The notes beneath the pieces were generated by a model. The model did not search any database, was not told the origin of the DNA, and saw nothing but the letters and a program-made list of their open reading frames with translations. 64,000 nt of DNA from Promethearchaeia archaeon (GTDB lineage Archaea > Asgardarchaeota > Lokiarchaeia > Sigyniarchaeales > SOKP01): assembly GCA_029856145.1 (NCBI GenBank), contig JAHQWK010000025.1, positions 1-64,000 of the forward strand, given 5' to 3'. The position numbers were made by a program, and so were the translations under genes. Within the stretch, counting starts at the first letter, position 1. Every line of letters begins with the position of its first letter. Below are positions 34,132-43,202 of the stretch, in pieces.

Positions 34132-35394
34132 TTATTGCTTTACAAATACTTTTTCAATAATACCAATTGCCCAATCAATATCATCTTTTGTAATAACCAG
34201 GGGAGGGGCAAATCGAATTGTTGTTGAATGTGTATCTTTTGCTAAAATTCCATTATCCTTAAGTTCTTCGACAATTTGTCTAGCATCTTCGGTAAATTCA
34301 ACAGCGATTAATAAACCTTTTCCTCTTATTTCTTTAATTGGAATTTTAGTTTGTTTTTCAGCAACTTCTTTTAATCTTTTTATAAAATAAGCCCCCATTT
34401 CTTTAGCTCGTTCAGCAAGATTCTCGCGTAAGTGGATATCTATTGATTTCATTCCAATAGCGGCAGCTAAAGGATTTCCACCAAAGGTGCTACCATGAGT
34501 ACCTGGAGTTATAACATCTGGACCGATAATTTCTTTTGTACTAACACACGCAGACACAGGATATACCCCACCTCCTAGAGCTTTTCCTAGCAATAACATG
34601 TCTGGTTTCACATCTTCATGATCACAAGCAAAAAATTCTCCAGTTCTGCCAAATCCGGTTTGAATTTCATCTAAAACCATCAATACATTGTATTTTGTAC
34701 AAATTTCTCTTACCTTTCTTAGATATCCTTCTGGAGGAATTTTTACGCCAGCTTCTCCTTGAATTGGTTCAACTAAAAAAGCAGCTACTTTTTCAGGTCC
34801 CGTTTCTAATATTATATTTTCTAATTCTTCAGCATCTCCATAAGGTATAATAATAAAACCCGGTGTATAAGGCCCAAAATTACCATAGTAACGTGATGCA
34901 GAAATATCAGAACTAAAACCTACAATTGTAATAGTTCTCCCATGAAAGTTATCTCTACAGACAATTATTTTGGCTTCATTTTTAGGGATTTTTTTCTTTA
35001 TATACCCCCACGCTCTTGCCACTTTCAAACCGGTTGAGACCGCTTCTGTTCCAGTATTCATAGGAAGAGACATTATCCCCGAATTTGTAGGATCATTAAT
35101 GTGTGGTCCAATAACATCGGCTAACATCTTTAAAAATGGCCCCATCATGTTATTATGAAACGCACGAGAAGTTAATGTAACTATACTTGCTTGCTCCTTT
35201 AGAGTTGCTACAATTTCTGGATGACAGTGACCCGCATTATGACTTGAATATGCTGATAAACAATCCAAATACTTTTTACCTTCTGGATCGTAAACCCAAA
35301 CTCCTTCAGCTCTAGAAATTACCACTGGAATCGGGTGGTAATTATGAGCCGCATATTTGTTATCCATTTCAATGAATTCTTTTGAAGTTGGCAT
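34132..35394 (-). CDS. rocD: Ornithine aminotransferase (class III)
   Basis: PLP enzyme moving the delta-amino group of ornithine to 2-oxoglutarate, giving glutamate semialdehyde. The 420-residue sequence opens with YAAHNYHPIPVVISRAEGVW, characteristic of ornithine aminotransferase rather than acetylornithine enzymes. It then has SAYSSHNAGHCHPEI, NTGTEAVSTGLKVAR, FHGRTI, VLDEIQTGFGRTG and the PLP lysine in LLGKALGGGVYPVSA. Together with the carbamoyltransferase and carbamate kinase it makes an ornithine/citrulline use pathway. Promoter lies in the 350-base gap shared with the EamA-RAM gene. Confidence 0.92.
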   Translation of the reverse strand: MPTSKEFIEMDNKYAAHNYHPIPVVISRAEGVWVYDPEGKKYLDCLSAYSSHNAGHCHPEIVATLKEQASIVTLTSRAFHNNMMGPFLKMLADVIGPHINDPTNSGIMSLPMNTGTEAVSTGLKVARAWGYIKKKIPKNEAKIIVCRDNFHGRTITIVGFSSDISASRYYGNFGPYTPGFIIIPYGDAEELENIILETGPEKVAAFLVEPIQGEAGVKIPPEGYLRKVREICTKYNVLMVLDEIQTGFGRTGEFFACDHEDVKPDMLLLGKALGGGVYPVSACVSTKEIIGPDVITPGTHGSTFGGNPLAAAIGMKSIDIHLRENLAERAKEMGAYFIKRLKEVAEKQTKIPIKEIRGKGLLIAVEFTEDARQIVEELKDNGILAKDTHSTTIRFAPPLVITKDDIDWAIGIIEKVFVKQ

Positions 35395-35510
35395 ATAATT
35401 TCACATTTCTTTCTTTACTTTAATTACTACTTAATTATATGAACATATTAATTAAAAGTTTAGAGGTTCTCTTTCTAAATTTGGGAAGAAAATGGGAAAT
35501 CTACCATTAA

Positions 35511-35657
35511 CCTAGCATTCAAAGAAAATTAACAAGGACTAAAAATTTTGGGGCAGTAGTACTAAGTTCTTTCATTATAATACAAATATTTTTTTCAGCG
35601 GTTATTTTCAATGCATTAGGACTTGGTTCTGCCATATTTTCATTTGTTAAACTATAA
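35511..35657 (+). pseudogene. Possible relic of a membrane protein
   Basis: The frame is open from 35511 to a stop at 35655 and contains FGAVVLSSFIIIQIFFSAVI followed by FNALGLGSAIFSFVKL, a clear hydrophobic helix without a start codon. It precedes the EamA-type transporter gene on the same strand and may be the remains of a related transporter. Apart from this the 350-base gap contains only AT-rich DNA with likely divergent promoters. Confidence 0.35.
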
Positions 35658-35744
35658 TTAGATAATCAAATTTAAAATAGATTGCTTTCTATGATACATA
35701 TTCATTAAAAGTAAATTGCTTATTCAAAAACACTAACTGAAATT

Positions 35745-37064
35745 ATGAAAAACAAAATGATTATTAACATAATTTTGGCAAATTTACTTTGGGGTTTTAT
35801 TCCCGTTATTGTAGAAGATTTATTTTTGGAAGTATCAATAATTATGGTAATTTTTTTAAGGTTTTTGATTTCTGGATTTGTATTGTTAATTATAGCTGTC
35901 ATTCTTGTATTAATTAATAATAGATTAACTCATAATGAATCCATATCACTTAGATTTCTATTTAAAAATCTATTACATAAAAATAGGAGATTTTTCAATA
36001 TGAAAAATATCTCATATTACCTATATTTGGGTTTTTTTGGTATAATACTTAATATTATTTTTTTCTTTTTAACGTTAAAAACTACATCAATAACATTTAC
36101 AATGGTTGGGTTTCTTTTAAGTGTAATTTTTATTGCTTTTTATGAAAAGGGTGTGAATTTTGAGAAATTTGATATTTTTAAGGTACTTTATATTATACTT
36201 TTATTTTTTACAATCATAATTTTGATATTTGTAGGAAGTACAGGAGCAGCATTAGAGGGTAGACCTGTAATGCTAAATGGGATAATCTATTTGTTAATTT
36301 TTAGCATAGCAATTTCATTTCTGTATATAGTTATCAACAGAGATGCATATTCATCTGAAGAAATGAAAATTGTTAACCAAAATAGGAATTATAAAATACC
36401 TCGATTTCTCATTAAAATGTCATTTTCTTTTTTAATAGGGATAGTTTGTATGATTCCACTTATCTTAATCATTTACATCTTACCAGTGGAAACTGATTTA
36501 ACCTATGAGATATCAACTTTTTTTGCTCAGTTTAGTAGTATTTTTTTGATTTTAGGGAGATGGGAGATGATTTTTTTAATGATTTTTTCAACAATTATCC
36601 CATATCTCTTAATTTTTATAGCAAATGTTAATTGGAAATCCGAGAATTTAACTTATAGTCAATGGAGTAGTATTTTAAATTTAATCGATCCTATGGGTTC
36701 GATTATTTTTTCAGTGATTTTTGTAAATGAGTATTTTCCTTACGAATTATTAATTATTATTATCTTTTTACTAGTCTTTACCTTCGTGATTCGATATTCT
36801 CATGAAGTAAAGAATTTAGTTCATGCAGTCCTTCTATTAAAATTGAAAAAAGGTTCAATTAATAGAATTTCTTTACGTATTTTTAAATATCATGGGATAA
36901 CTTCTACATATGCGTTAGTTGGAACTCATGATTTGTTGTTAAATGTAAAAATAAGTTCTATAAAAGATTTTTATAATCTCATAAATATAAGATTAAAACC
37001 TTTAAATGAAATTGAAGATATTGAAATTTTATTTATTAATAAAATTGTTAAAACACCAATTTAA
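35745..37064 (+). CDS. EamA/DMT-type transporter fused to a Lrp/AsnC ligand-binding (RAM) domain
   Basis: A 439-residue membrane protein. Residues 1 to about 350 have some ten hydrophobic helices in two halves, and start IILANLLWGFIPVIVEDLFL, the way EamA (drug/metabolite) transporters start. The second half contains ANVNWKSENLTYSQWSSILN and PMGSIIFSVIFVNEYFP, which suit the EamA end. Residues about 358-439 are a different, soluble domain: VHAVLLLKLKKGSINRISLR, YALVGTHDLLLNVKISSIKD, then RLKPLNEIEDIEILFI. This is the betaalphabetabetaalphabeta pattern of the amino-acid-binding domain of Lrp/AsnC regulators. The next gene encodes another such domain alone. A transporter gated by bound amino acid is a reasonable guess. 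Confidence 0.75.
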   Translation: MKNKMIINIILANLLWGFIPVIVEDLFLEVSIIMVIFLRFLISGFVLLIIAVILVLINNRLTHNESISLRFLFKNLLHKNRRFFNMKNISYYLYLGFFGIILNIIFFFLTLKTTSITFTMVGFLLSVIFIAFYEKGVNFEKFDIFKVLYIILLFFTIIILIFVGSTGAALEGRPVMLNGIIYLLIFSIAISFLYIVINRDAYSSEEMKIVNQNRNYKIPRFLIKMSFSFLIGIVCMIPLILIIYILPVETDLTYEISTFFAQFSSIFLILGRWEMIFLMIFSTIIPYLLIFIANVNWKSENLTYSQWSSILNLIDPMGSIIFSVIFVNEYFPYELLIIIIFLLVFTFVIRYSHEVKNLVHAVLLLKLKKGSINRISLRIFKYHGITSTYALVGTHDLLLNVKISSIKDFYNLINIRLKPLNEIEDIEILFINKIVKTPI

Positions 37065-37086
37065 TAAATGGGAGATGGTATAATAT

Positions 37087-37332
37087 ATGACAATCAAAGC
37101 AGTTATTTTATGTAAATTAGGGATTAGTGTAATAAAACCTGTAATTGAAGAATTGAAAAAAATTCCCCAAATAACAAAAGTGATGTCTTTAACAGGGGTT
37201 TATGATGCTTTAGCGGAAGTTATAGTAGAAACACCTGAGGAATTATATGAAATATTTGCAAATAAAATAGATATGATTGATGGAATCACAGCGTCTAATA
37301 CTCATATGGTAATGAAAGAATTTACTAAATAA
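37087..37332 (+). CDS. Stand-alone Lrp/AsnC ligand-binding (RAM) domain protein
   Basis: An 81-residue protein: TIKAVILCKLGISVIKPVIE, EELKKIPQITKVMSLTGVYD, ALAEVIVETPEELYEIF, then IDGITASNTHMVMKEF. This is the full Lrp/AsnC effector domain without the helix-turn-helix; such proteins form rings and bind amino acids. It lies 22 bases after the EamA-RAM gene with GGGAG before its ATG, so both are co-transcribed. It may form mixed oligomers with the transporter's own RAM domain. Convergent to kamE. Confidence 0.9.
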   Translation: MTIKAVILCKLGISVIKPVIEELKKIPQITKVMSLTGVYDALAEVIVETPEELYEIFANKIDMIDGITASNTHMVMKEFTK

Positions 37333-37379
37333 TTTTTAATTAAGCAATATCTTTAATATATCTCTGAAAAATTGATTAA

Positions 37380-38168
37380 TTATACAAGCTTTCTGTTTAC
37401 GATTTCCCTTATAAAAAAGGAGGCTACAATTTCAGCATAGGTACCAGGCCCAAATCCGGCATCAAATCCTAATTCTTTCGCCAATTCATTACTTATTCTA
37501 GCACCACCACAAATTAAAATAACTCGATCTCTAATTCCTTCAGCTTCCAATAGGTCAACTAATTCTGTTAAGTTTTTCACATGAATGTCTTTCTGAGTGA
37601 CTGTCTGTGAAACAAGTAGAATATCAGCTTTAAGTTCTATTGCCTTTTTAACAAATTCTTCATTAGAAACTTGGCTACCTAAGTTATATGCGTTTATCAT
37701 TTCATATTGTTCAAGGCCATAATGGCCAGCAAAGCCTTTCATATTTATAATTGCATCAATGCCAACTGTATGTGCATCTGTTCCTGTAGATGCTCCAAGT
37801 ATGACTATCTTACGCCTTATCTTTTCTTTTATATAATCATTTATTTCTTCTTTAGACATAACATCTATTTCTACAGTTTCTACTTGAATTTCAGTATAAT
37901 TAATTGTGTGAATCAGTTGTCCATAGAGTACAAAAAAAGTGAATCCTTTATCTAATCCAGTATGATAAGCAACCTCTGGGTCCTTTAAACCCATTTTTTT
38001 TGCAAGTTCTTTAGCAGCTTCAATTGCTTTTTCATCATGCTCTACCGGAAGTGTAAAACTCAATTGTACCTTCCCATCATTCATTGTATCTCCATATGGT
38101 TTAATCCTTGTTAAATCAAGTGTTTTATCAAAATCCTCTTTTGTAGTAGAATATAATCCTCCTCCCAT
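37380..38168 (-). CDS. kamE: Lysine 5,6-aminomutase beta subunit
   Basis: B12- and PLP-dependent mutase subunit converting beta-lysine to 3,5-diaminohexanoate. The 262 residues begin MGGGLYSTTKEDFDKTLDLT and include YGDTMNDGKVQLSFTLPVEH. The base-off B12 motif D-x-H-x-x-G is seen in GTDAHTVGID (about 130-136), followed by GFAGHYGLEQYEMINAYNLG and the GGARISNELAKELGFDAGFG end. It follows kamD on the same strand with one base between, so the two subunits are made together. Confidence 0.95.
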   Translation of the reverse strand: MGGGLYSTTKEDFDKTLDLTRIKPYGDTMNDGKVQLSFTLPVEHDEKAIEAAKELAKKMGLKDPEVAYHTGLDKGFTFFVLYGQLIHTINYTEIQVETVEIDVMSKEEINDYIKEKIRRKIVILGASTGTDAHTVGIDAIINMKGFAGHYGLEQYEMINAYNLGSQVSNEEFVKKAIELKADILLVSQTVTQKDIHVKNLTELVDLLEAEGIRDRVILICGGARISNELAKELGFDAGFGPGTYAEIVASFFIREIVNRKLV

Positions 38169-38169
38169 T

Positions 38170-39756
38170 TTAATTTCCTCCTTTAGTTAATTCTTTAATC
38201 ATAAGTTCTATAAATGGATTAAAATATTCTTTTTCTTTCATAATCACTCCTTCTAATCCCTTTCCCCCATCTATTGGTCTTTTAATGCTTGCAAAGATTC
38301 CTTTCTCAATTGTTTTAAACAATCCTTCCTTATCAATTTCTTTTAATAAATCGTAAGCTTTATTGAGTACTCCATTCACTCTCTTTTCCATTATTCCTCC
38401 TTCTTTAAAACTTATCTCATCACTAAAAGCTCTCATATTCTTGAAAATATAGCGTGCATTTTCTATTGATAAAGCTCTATCTGACATGAATGGAGTATGA
38501 ATTGCTTCTGTTAACATACCAAGTAGATGGATTCTTTGATTAGTCATTATTGTAATAATATTAAATAAAGCATCCTGAATATGCCCTTTGAATATATTTC
38601 CAGTCATATACTTTGTAGGCGGCATATATTTAAGAGGCGCATCAGGAAATATCTCTCGTGCCATTTGAGCTTGAGCAAGTTCATATAAAAATCCATTTTC
38701 TAAGTTGGGATCCATTTCAAACGCATGTCCTAAGCCCATTTGCTCTTCTCTAAGGCCTGCAACTAGAGCAAATTGTTCATTAATAAATTGTGATGCTAGT
38801 ACTGTATGGGCAGCTTTATAAGCTTCAGCAGTAGTTAGATAATTATCCTCTCCAGTATTAATTATCACACCTGCATAAGCGTTTATCATTCTTGAAAAAT
38901 ACTGATCAATAATAGTCCTTTTCATATTGATATCCCGAAATAAAATACCATAAAGGGCATCATTGAGCATTACATCAAGTCTTTCAAAAGCCCCCATAGC
39001 AGCAATTTCGGGCATACATAAACCAGAACAATAATTTGTTAATCGTATGTATCGTCCTAATTCTTCACTTACTTTATCTAAAGCCTTTCTCATAAGACGA
39101 AAATTTTCTTGAGTAGCATAAGTCCCCCCATATCCTTCAGTTGTTGCACCATATGGTACATAATCAAGCAAGCTTTGTACAGTGGATCTTATAACTGCAA
39201 TTATATCGGCACCTTGTCGAGCAGCTGCTTGAGCTTGAATAATATCTTCATAAATATTACCTGTAGCGACGATAACATAAATTAAAGGTCCTTCTTTGTC
39301 ACCATATTTATTAAGAAATTCACCTCTCTTCTTTTTATTTTGAGAGATTTTTACTAAGCTTTCTTGAGCAATGATATTTACTGTTGCTTTAATTTCAGAA
39401 AGATCTTTTAAGGGCAATTCTGTTAAATTTAATTCATCTTTAGCGACTTTTTCTGCGATTTCTTGAGGTGAAAGACTAGTGTGTAATATAGCATTGCCAA
39501 TATAAATAGCAGCTCCAATTCCAAGCCCATTACCCTTATTTATATTATCTATAACAATGTTAGGTAATGGAACTTCAAATTCATTCACTCCATCTATCCC
39601 TAATAATCTACAAACAGTTCTTTCAATTGTAGTTGTTGTATTTTTATCAATAAAATTTTGAGTCTCTATTGCAATATTCTTTGCTGTTTTCCTAGCCTTC
39701 TCTACTAGAGAAAAATCTATATTTAATTTACTTTTTAATTTTTTTTCGCTTGTCAT
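38170..39756 (-). CDS. kamD: Lysine 5,6-aminomutase alpha subunit
   Basis: TIM-barrel subunit of the same mutase. Family text includes GNIYEDIIQAQAAARQGADI, IRSTVQSLLDYVPYGATTEG, RLTNYCSGLCMPEIAAMGA, EMDPNLENGFLYELAQAQMA, REIFPDAPLKYMPPTKYMTG and FKEGGIMEKRVNG. At about 528 residues it is normal length. The start is taken as the ATG at 39756 (MTSEKKLKSK); a GTG at 39768 would add four residues. It lies between kamB and kamE. Confidence 0.95.
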   Translation of the reverse strand: MTSEKKLKSKLNIDFSLVEKARKTAKNIAIETQNFIDKNTTTTIERTVCRLLGIDGVNEFEVPLPNIVIDNINKGNGLGIGAAIYIGNAILHTSLSPQEIAEKVAKDELNLTELPLKDLSEIKATVNIIAQESLVKISQNKKKRGEFLNKYGDKEGPLIYVIVATGNIYEDIIQAQAAARQGADIIAVIRSTVQSLLDYVPYGATTEGYGGTYATQENFRLMRKALDKVSEELGRYIRLTNYCSGLCMPEIAAMGAFERLDVMLNDALYGILFRDINMKRTIIDQYFSRMINAYAGVIINTGEDNYLTTAEAYKAAHTVLASQFINEQFALVAGLREEQMGLGHAFEMDPNLENGFLYELAQAQMAREIFPDAPLKYMPPTKYMTGNIFKGHIQDALFNIITIMTNQRIHLLGMLTEAIHTPFMSDRALSIENARYIFKNMRAFSDEISFKEGGIMEKRVNGVLNKAYDLLKEIDKEGLFKTIEKGIFASIKRPIDGGKGLEGVIMKEKEYFNPFIELMIKELTKGGN

Positions 39757-39803
39757 CAAAATATTCACTTAGCTTATTAAAAATTTGAACGATTTTAATT
39801 TTT

Positions 39804-40829
39804 TTAGTTATTAACTCCAAGATCATAAATTGGAATCTTGATTTCTTGTTTTAATAAATTTAGAAATTTATCCTTATTAAATTCATATCCATAAGGCGAT
39901 GTTGGATTTATTGATACAGCAATTATTTTGATGGGGTTTATTACCTTTAAAATTCCTCCTTTTTTCTGGAATTTCTTCATAATCATCTCGCTTAGAAATA
40001 GTTTTGTTCCATCTTCAACCAAAAATATAATTCCTCTATATTTATCAGTGGTTCTCATTAAATCAGTTAAAAATTTATCTGTCAATGCTCCATTTATTAC
40101 AACGTATTTAGTTTCGTGATCTAACGCTTGGGCAATTTCTTCAGCGGAATCCAACGATGTTAATACATCTAATGTTTTAACAGAATTATCTGAATTGATT
40201 ATTCCTACTTTTGCTTTTTTTAATATTTTTTTAATTATCGTTAAAATTTCGTTATTTTCTTCATTTTCTAACGTCATTAAATTAATTGTATGACGTGTCA
40301 AATCGACCACTTCTTTTATATTTCTTGATACAGAAGCACCAGTCGAAAGTATAGTTGCTTCTGATATTAAAGGAGTGGCATATGCACGTCTATCAAACGC
40401 ACCGTCTATTAATATAATCTTGCATCCTAGTTGTTTCAAATCTAAACAGATTTGATACAAATATGTATTAATAGAGGGTCCAGCCAATTCAATTAATCCA
40501 TTGCCTAAAGCTTCTAAGATTAAAACTTCTCCTAAAGGTGTGTTTATTCCTGTATTTTTAATAATTTGCATTGGAATTGTGCTTTTTTTATAACATTCTT
40601 CGGCAGTTGCAATAATTGTTCCTTTTTCTATAAATATCCTTGGTTTTGGTAATTCAGTTATGACATCATATTTCTCTCCATCTCGCCCTATGGAGGTAAG
40701 ACCAAGTTTAACTTTCCCTTTTAAATTTTTAATTAAATAATTTAAGGTAGTAGTTTTGCTAACATTTTTAGCTAAACCAATAATTGTGATTATCTTAAAA
40801 TTAAGAATATTATTTATGATATCAGACAT
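39804..40829 (-). CDS. kamB: KamB, lysine 5,6-aminomutase reactivase subunit (P-loop)
   Basis: A 341-residue P-loop protein in the position that kamB takes in clostridial lysine clusters. KamB with KamC is known to reactivate the B12 mutase. The nucleotide loop reads IIGLAKNVSKTTTLNYLI (about 16-33): the usual Gly before Lys in the Walker A loop is Ser here. ILEALGNGLIELAGPSINT and ILIDGAFDRRAYATP are also family-like. The partner KamC, a MutS-like ATPase, is not found in this window. It is 30 bases downstream of kamA. Confidence 0.82.
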   Translation of the reverse strand: MSDIINNILNFKIITIIGLAKNVSKTTTLNYLIKNLKGKVKLGLTSIGRDGEKYDVITELPKPRIFIEKGTIIATAEECYKKSTIPMQIIKNTGINTPLGEVLILEALGNGLIELAGPSINTYLYQICLDLKQLGCKIILIDGAFDRRAYATPLISEATILSTGASVSRNIKEVVDLTRHTINLMTLENEENNEILTIIKKILKKAKVGIINSDNSVKTLDVLTSLDSAEEIAQALDHETKYVVINGALTDKFLTDLMRTTDKYRGIIFLVEDGTKLFLSEMIMKKFQKKGGILKVINPIKIIAVSINPTSPYGYEFNKDKFLNLLKQEIKIPIYDLGVNN

Positions 40830-40859
40830 AACTCGTATTAAAAATGAATCTTTGAGTTC

Positions 40860-42098
40860 TTATTTGCTGAGTTTATGTTTCCTCTGATTTCTTTCTAAAT
40901 CTCCTGGTTCTATAGTAACTTTTTGTCCTGCTAAGAGACTTGCTACTCCAATCAATTTATCTTCTTCCTTGCAGTGGCATTCTGGAATGTAATCTACTGG
41001 TTCTTCATATGTCGTTATAACCCCCTCATAATTTCTAAGTACTACTCGGTGGTGTCCTTGAGAGATTGTGTAATCAGGCATAACAGGAATTTTCCCTCCC
41101 CCTCCTGGTGCATCAACGACATAGATAGGAACACATAATCCTGATGTATGCCCTCTTAATCCTTCTATAATCTGAATTCCTTGAGCTATGGTTGTTCTAA
41201 AGTGTTCTAGACCTAATGAAAGATCACATTGATAGATATAATAAGGTCTAACCCTTATTTTGACAAGTTCTTGAACTAGATTTTTCATTATATGAATACA
41301 GTCATTTACACCACGTAATAGAACAGATTGATTACCAAGGGGGATTCCCGCATCAGCTAACATTTCACAAGCTCTTTTTGAATCCTCTGTAATTTCATTT
41401 GGGTGATTAAATTGTGTGTTAAACCATATTGGATGATATTTCTTAAGCATGTCACACAACTCTGGAGTTATTCTTTGAGGCATTACGCATGGAGTTCTTG
41501 ACCCTATCCGAATAATTTCTACATGAGGTATTTCTCTAATTTTTTTTATGATGTATTCTAGTTTTTCATTTGACATTAACAAAGCATCTCCTCCAGAGAG
41601 TAGAACATCTCTTATTGCTGGTGTATTCGCTATGTAATTTATTGCTGTATCAATATGATCTTGCGGAGGAGCTTTATCATGATGACCTGCGAATCGCCTT
41701 CTTGTACAATGCCTGCAATACATCGAACATTTCTCAGTTATTAAGAATAATACGCGATCGGGGTATCTATGGGTTAAACCTGGAACTGGAGAATCAACAT
41801 CTTCATGAAGTGGATCAATTAAATCTGAAGTAGCTCTATGTAACTCATAATAAGTAGGTATTGCTTGCTTCCGAATCCCATCATAAGGATCATCTGGATC
41901 AATTAGAGATAAATAATAAGGAGTAATTGCCATACGATATTCCTTTAGGATTCTTGAATCATCTTCTTTTTCAGTTAAATCAATATATTTTTTAAGTTCC
42001 TCTAATGTTGTTATCCTATTTCTAACTTGCCAACGCCAATCATTCCAATCAATATCTTTTATATGACCAAATAATTCGTTTCGCCTATTGACTTTCAT
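40860..42098 (-). CDS. kamA: Lysine 2,3-aminomutase (radical SAM, PLP)
   Basis: Starts the pathway by turning L-lysine into L-beta-lysine. The sequence begins MKVNRRNELFGHIKDIDWND WRWQVRNRI in family style. The radical SAM motif C-x3-C-x2-C is in EKCSMYCRHCTRRRF (about 124-131 from this start), and DVLLSGGDALL, RIGSRTPCVMPQRIT and the GGGGKIPVMPDY end are intact; the last includes the PLP lysine. ATG 42098 is used because it matches the start of clostridial KamA; a TTG at 42110 would add four residues. It is first of the minus-strand run kamA-kamB-kamD-kamE. Confidence 0.96.
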   Translation of the reverse strand: MKVNRRNELFGHIKDIDWNDWRWQVRNRITTLEELKKYIDLTEKEDDSRILKEYRMAITPYYLSLIDPDDPYDGIRKQAIPTYYELHRATSDLIDPLHEDVDSPVPGLTHRYPDRVLFLITEKCSMYCRHCTRRRFAGHHDKAPPQDHIDTAINYIANTPAIRDVLLSGGDALLMSNEKLEYIIKKIREIPHVEIIRIGSRTPCVMPQRITPELCDMLKKYHPIWFNTQFNHPNEITEDSKRACEMLADAGIPLGNQSVLLRGVNDCIHIMKNLVQELVKIRVRPYYIYQCDLSLGLEHFRTTIAQGIQIIEGLRGHTSGLCVPIYVVDAPGGGGKIPVMPDYTISQGHHRVVLRNYEGVITTYEEPVDYIPECHCKEEDKLIGVASLLAGQKVTIEPGDLERNQRKHKLSK

Positions 42099-42337
42099 AC
42101 TTAAACTCAATGTTATTTATAATTTTTACTTTAACTCAACAATTGATTAAAAATGCGTTTCTTCAAATATTTTATGTAATTTTTCAGACTTTTATAATTA
42201 TCAAAGCAGAGAAGAACATTAGAAAAGGATCATAGAAAATTAATCTTCTTAATTATTGTCTATTTTTAAAAATTGGAAGGAATTAAAATATCATATCATC
42301 TAAATTTTAAATAACTTTAACTTAAATTAAGCAAAAG

Positions 42338-42391
42338 TTTAAATAATATAATTTACGATTATTCGTAAATAATTTTCGATCATTCGTAAAT
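42338..42391 (+). promoter_or_regulatory. TATA box and two tandem operators before the ZIP-DtxR genes
   Basis: A perfect palindrome TTTACGATTATTCGTAAA (42352-42369) is followed by a near copy TTTTCGATCATTCGTAAA (42373-42390), 21 bp or two helical turns apart. A TATA-like TTTAAATA lies at about 42338-42345, so the sites cover the expected start of transcription. The DtxR-type regulator encoded in the operon is the likely binder. The 326-base gap to kamA must also hold the kamA promoter; no clear site for it is seen. Confidence 0.75.
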
Positions 42392-42424
42392 CTTAAGAAA
42401 ATAATCATAGAGGTATATATTTGA

Positions 42425-43183
42425 ATGTTATTTTGGGTTATCTTATTTAGTATTTTAGGAAGTGTAGGTGCAATATTAGCTGCTTCAATTTTTATTCTAA
42501 TAGGTGAAAGGATTCAAAAAAAATTAGTTACAGCATTACTTTCTTTTGCAACAGGAACTTTACTGACAGCTGCATTGATGGGATTGATTCCTGAAGCTAT
42601 TGAGTATGCTGGAGAACCTCATCTAGTAACTATAGTAATTTTAGGAGGGTTAATCTTTTTCTTCTTCTTAGAAAAGTTTCTAATATGGAGAAACTGTCAA
42701 GTCAATGATTGTGAAGTCCATGCTCATGCCCCGGGACCTTTAATATTAGTCGGAGATGCTTTTCATAATTTTACTGATGGAATTGTAATAGCAGCAGCTT
42801 TTCTTACTAATAATTTTGGTATTGGTTTAGCAGTAGGGATTACAATAATCATGCACGAGATTCCTCAGGAAACAGGAGATTTTGCAATATTACTGCATGA
42901 TGGGATGTCAAAGAAAAGAGCACTTCTATATAATTTATTATCAAGTTCAACAACAATCCCCGCTGCCATCATTAGTTATTTTGTTTTGGATGTTTTTGAA
43001 ACAACAATTCCGATATTTTTAGCAATTTCAGCAGCAAGCTTTCTTTATATTGCATTATCAGATCTAACACCTCAACTTCATGAGAAAACAGAAACAAAAG
43101 AAATAATTAAACAATTAGTTTTAGTTGTTATTGGAATACTCGTAATGGTTATTGTTCTATCTATAGGAGGCCATAGTCATTAA
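42425..43183 (+). CDS. ZIP-family divalent metal transporter
   Basis: A 252-residue importer of zinc, iron or manganese with about eight helices. The ZIP metal-path motifs are GDAFHNFTDGIVIAAAF (helix 4, His and Asp ligands) and IIMHEIPQETGDFAILL (helix 5, HEIPQE). A His/Cys-containing loop (CQVNDCEVHAHAPG) lies before helix 4, where ZIP proteins usually have a variable metal-sensing loop. It is 19 bases before the DtxR-type regulator. AGAGGT stands ten bases before the ATG. Confidence 0.93.
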   Translation: MLFWVILFSILGSVGAILAASIFILIGERIQKKLVTALLSFATGTLLTAALMGLIPEAIEYAGEPHLVTIVILGGLIFFFFLEKFLIWRNCQVNDCEVHAHAPGPLILVGDAFHNFTDGIVIAAAFLTNNFGIGLAVGITIIMHEIPQETGDFAILLHDGMSKKRALLYNLLSSSTTIPAAIISYFVLDVFETTIPIFLAISAASFLYIALSDLTPQLHEKTETKEIIKQLVLVVIGILVMVIVLSIGGHSH

Positions 43184-43202
43184 TAATTAACTGCTCTTAA
43201 TC

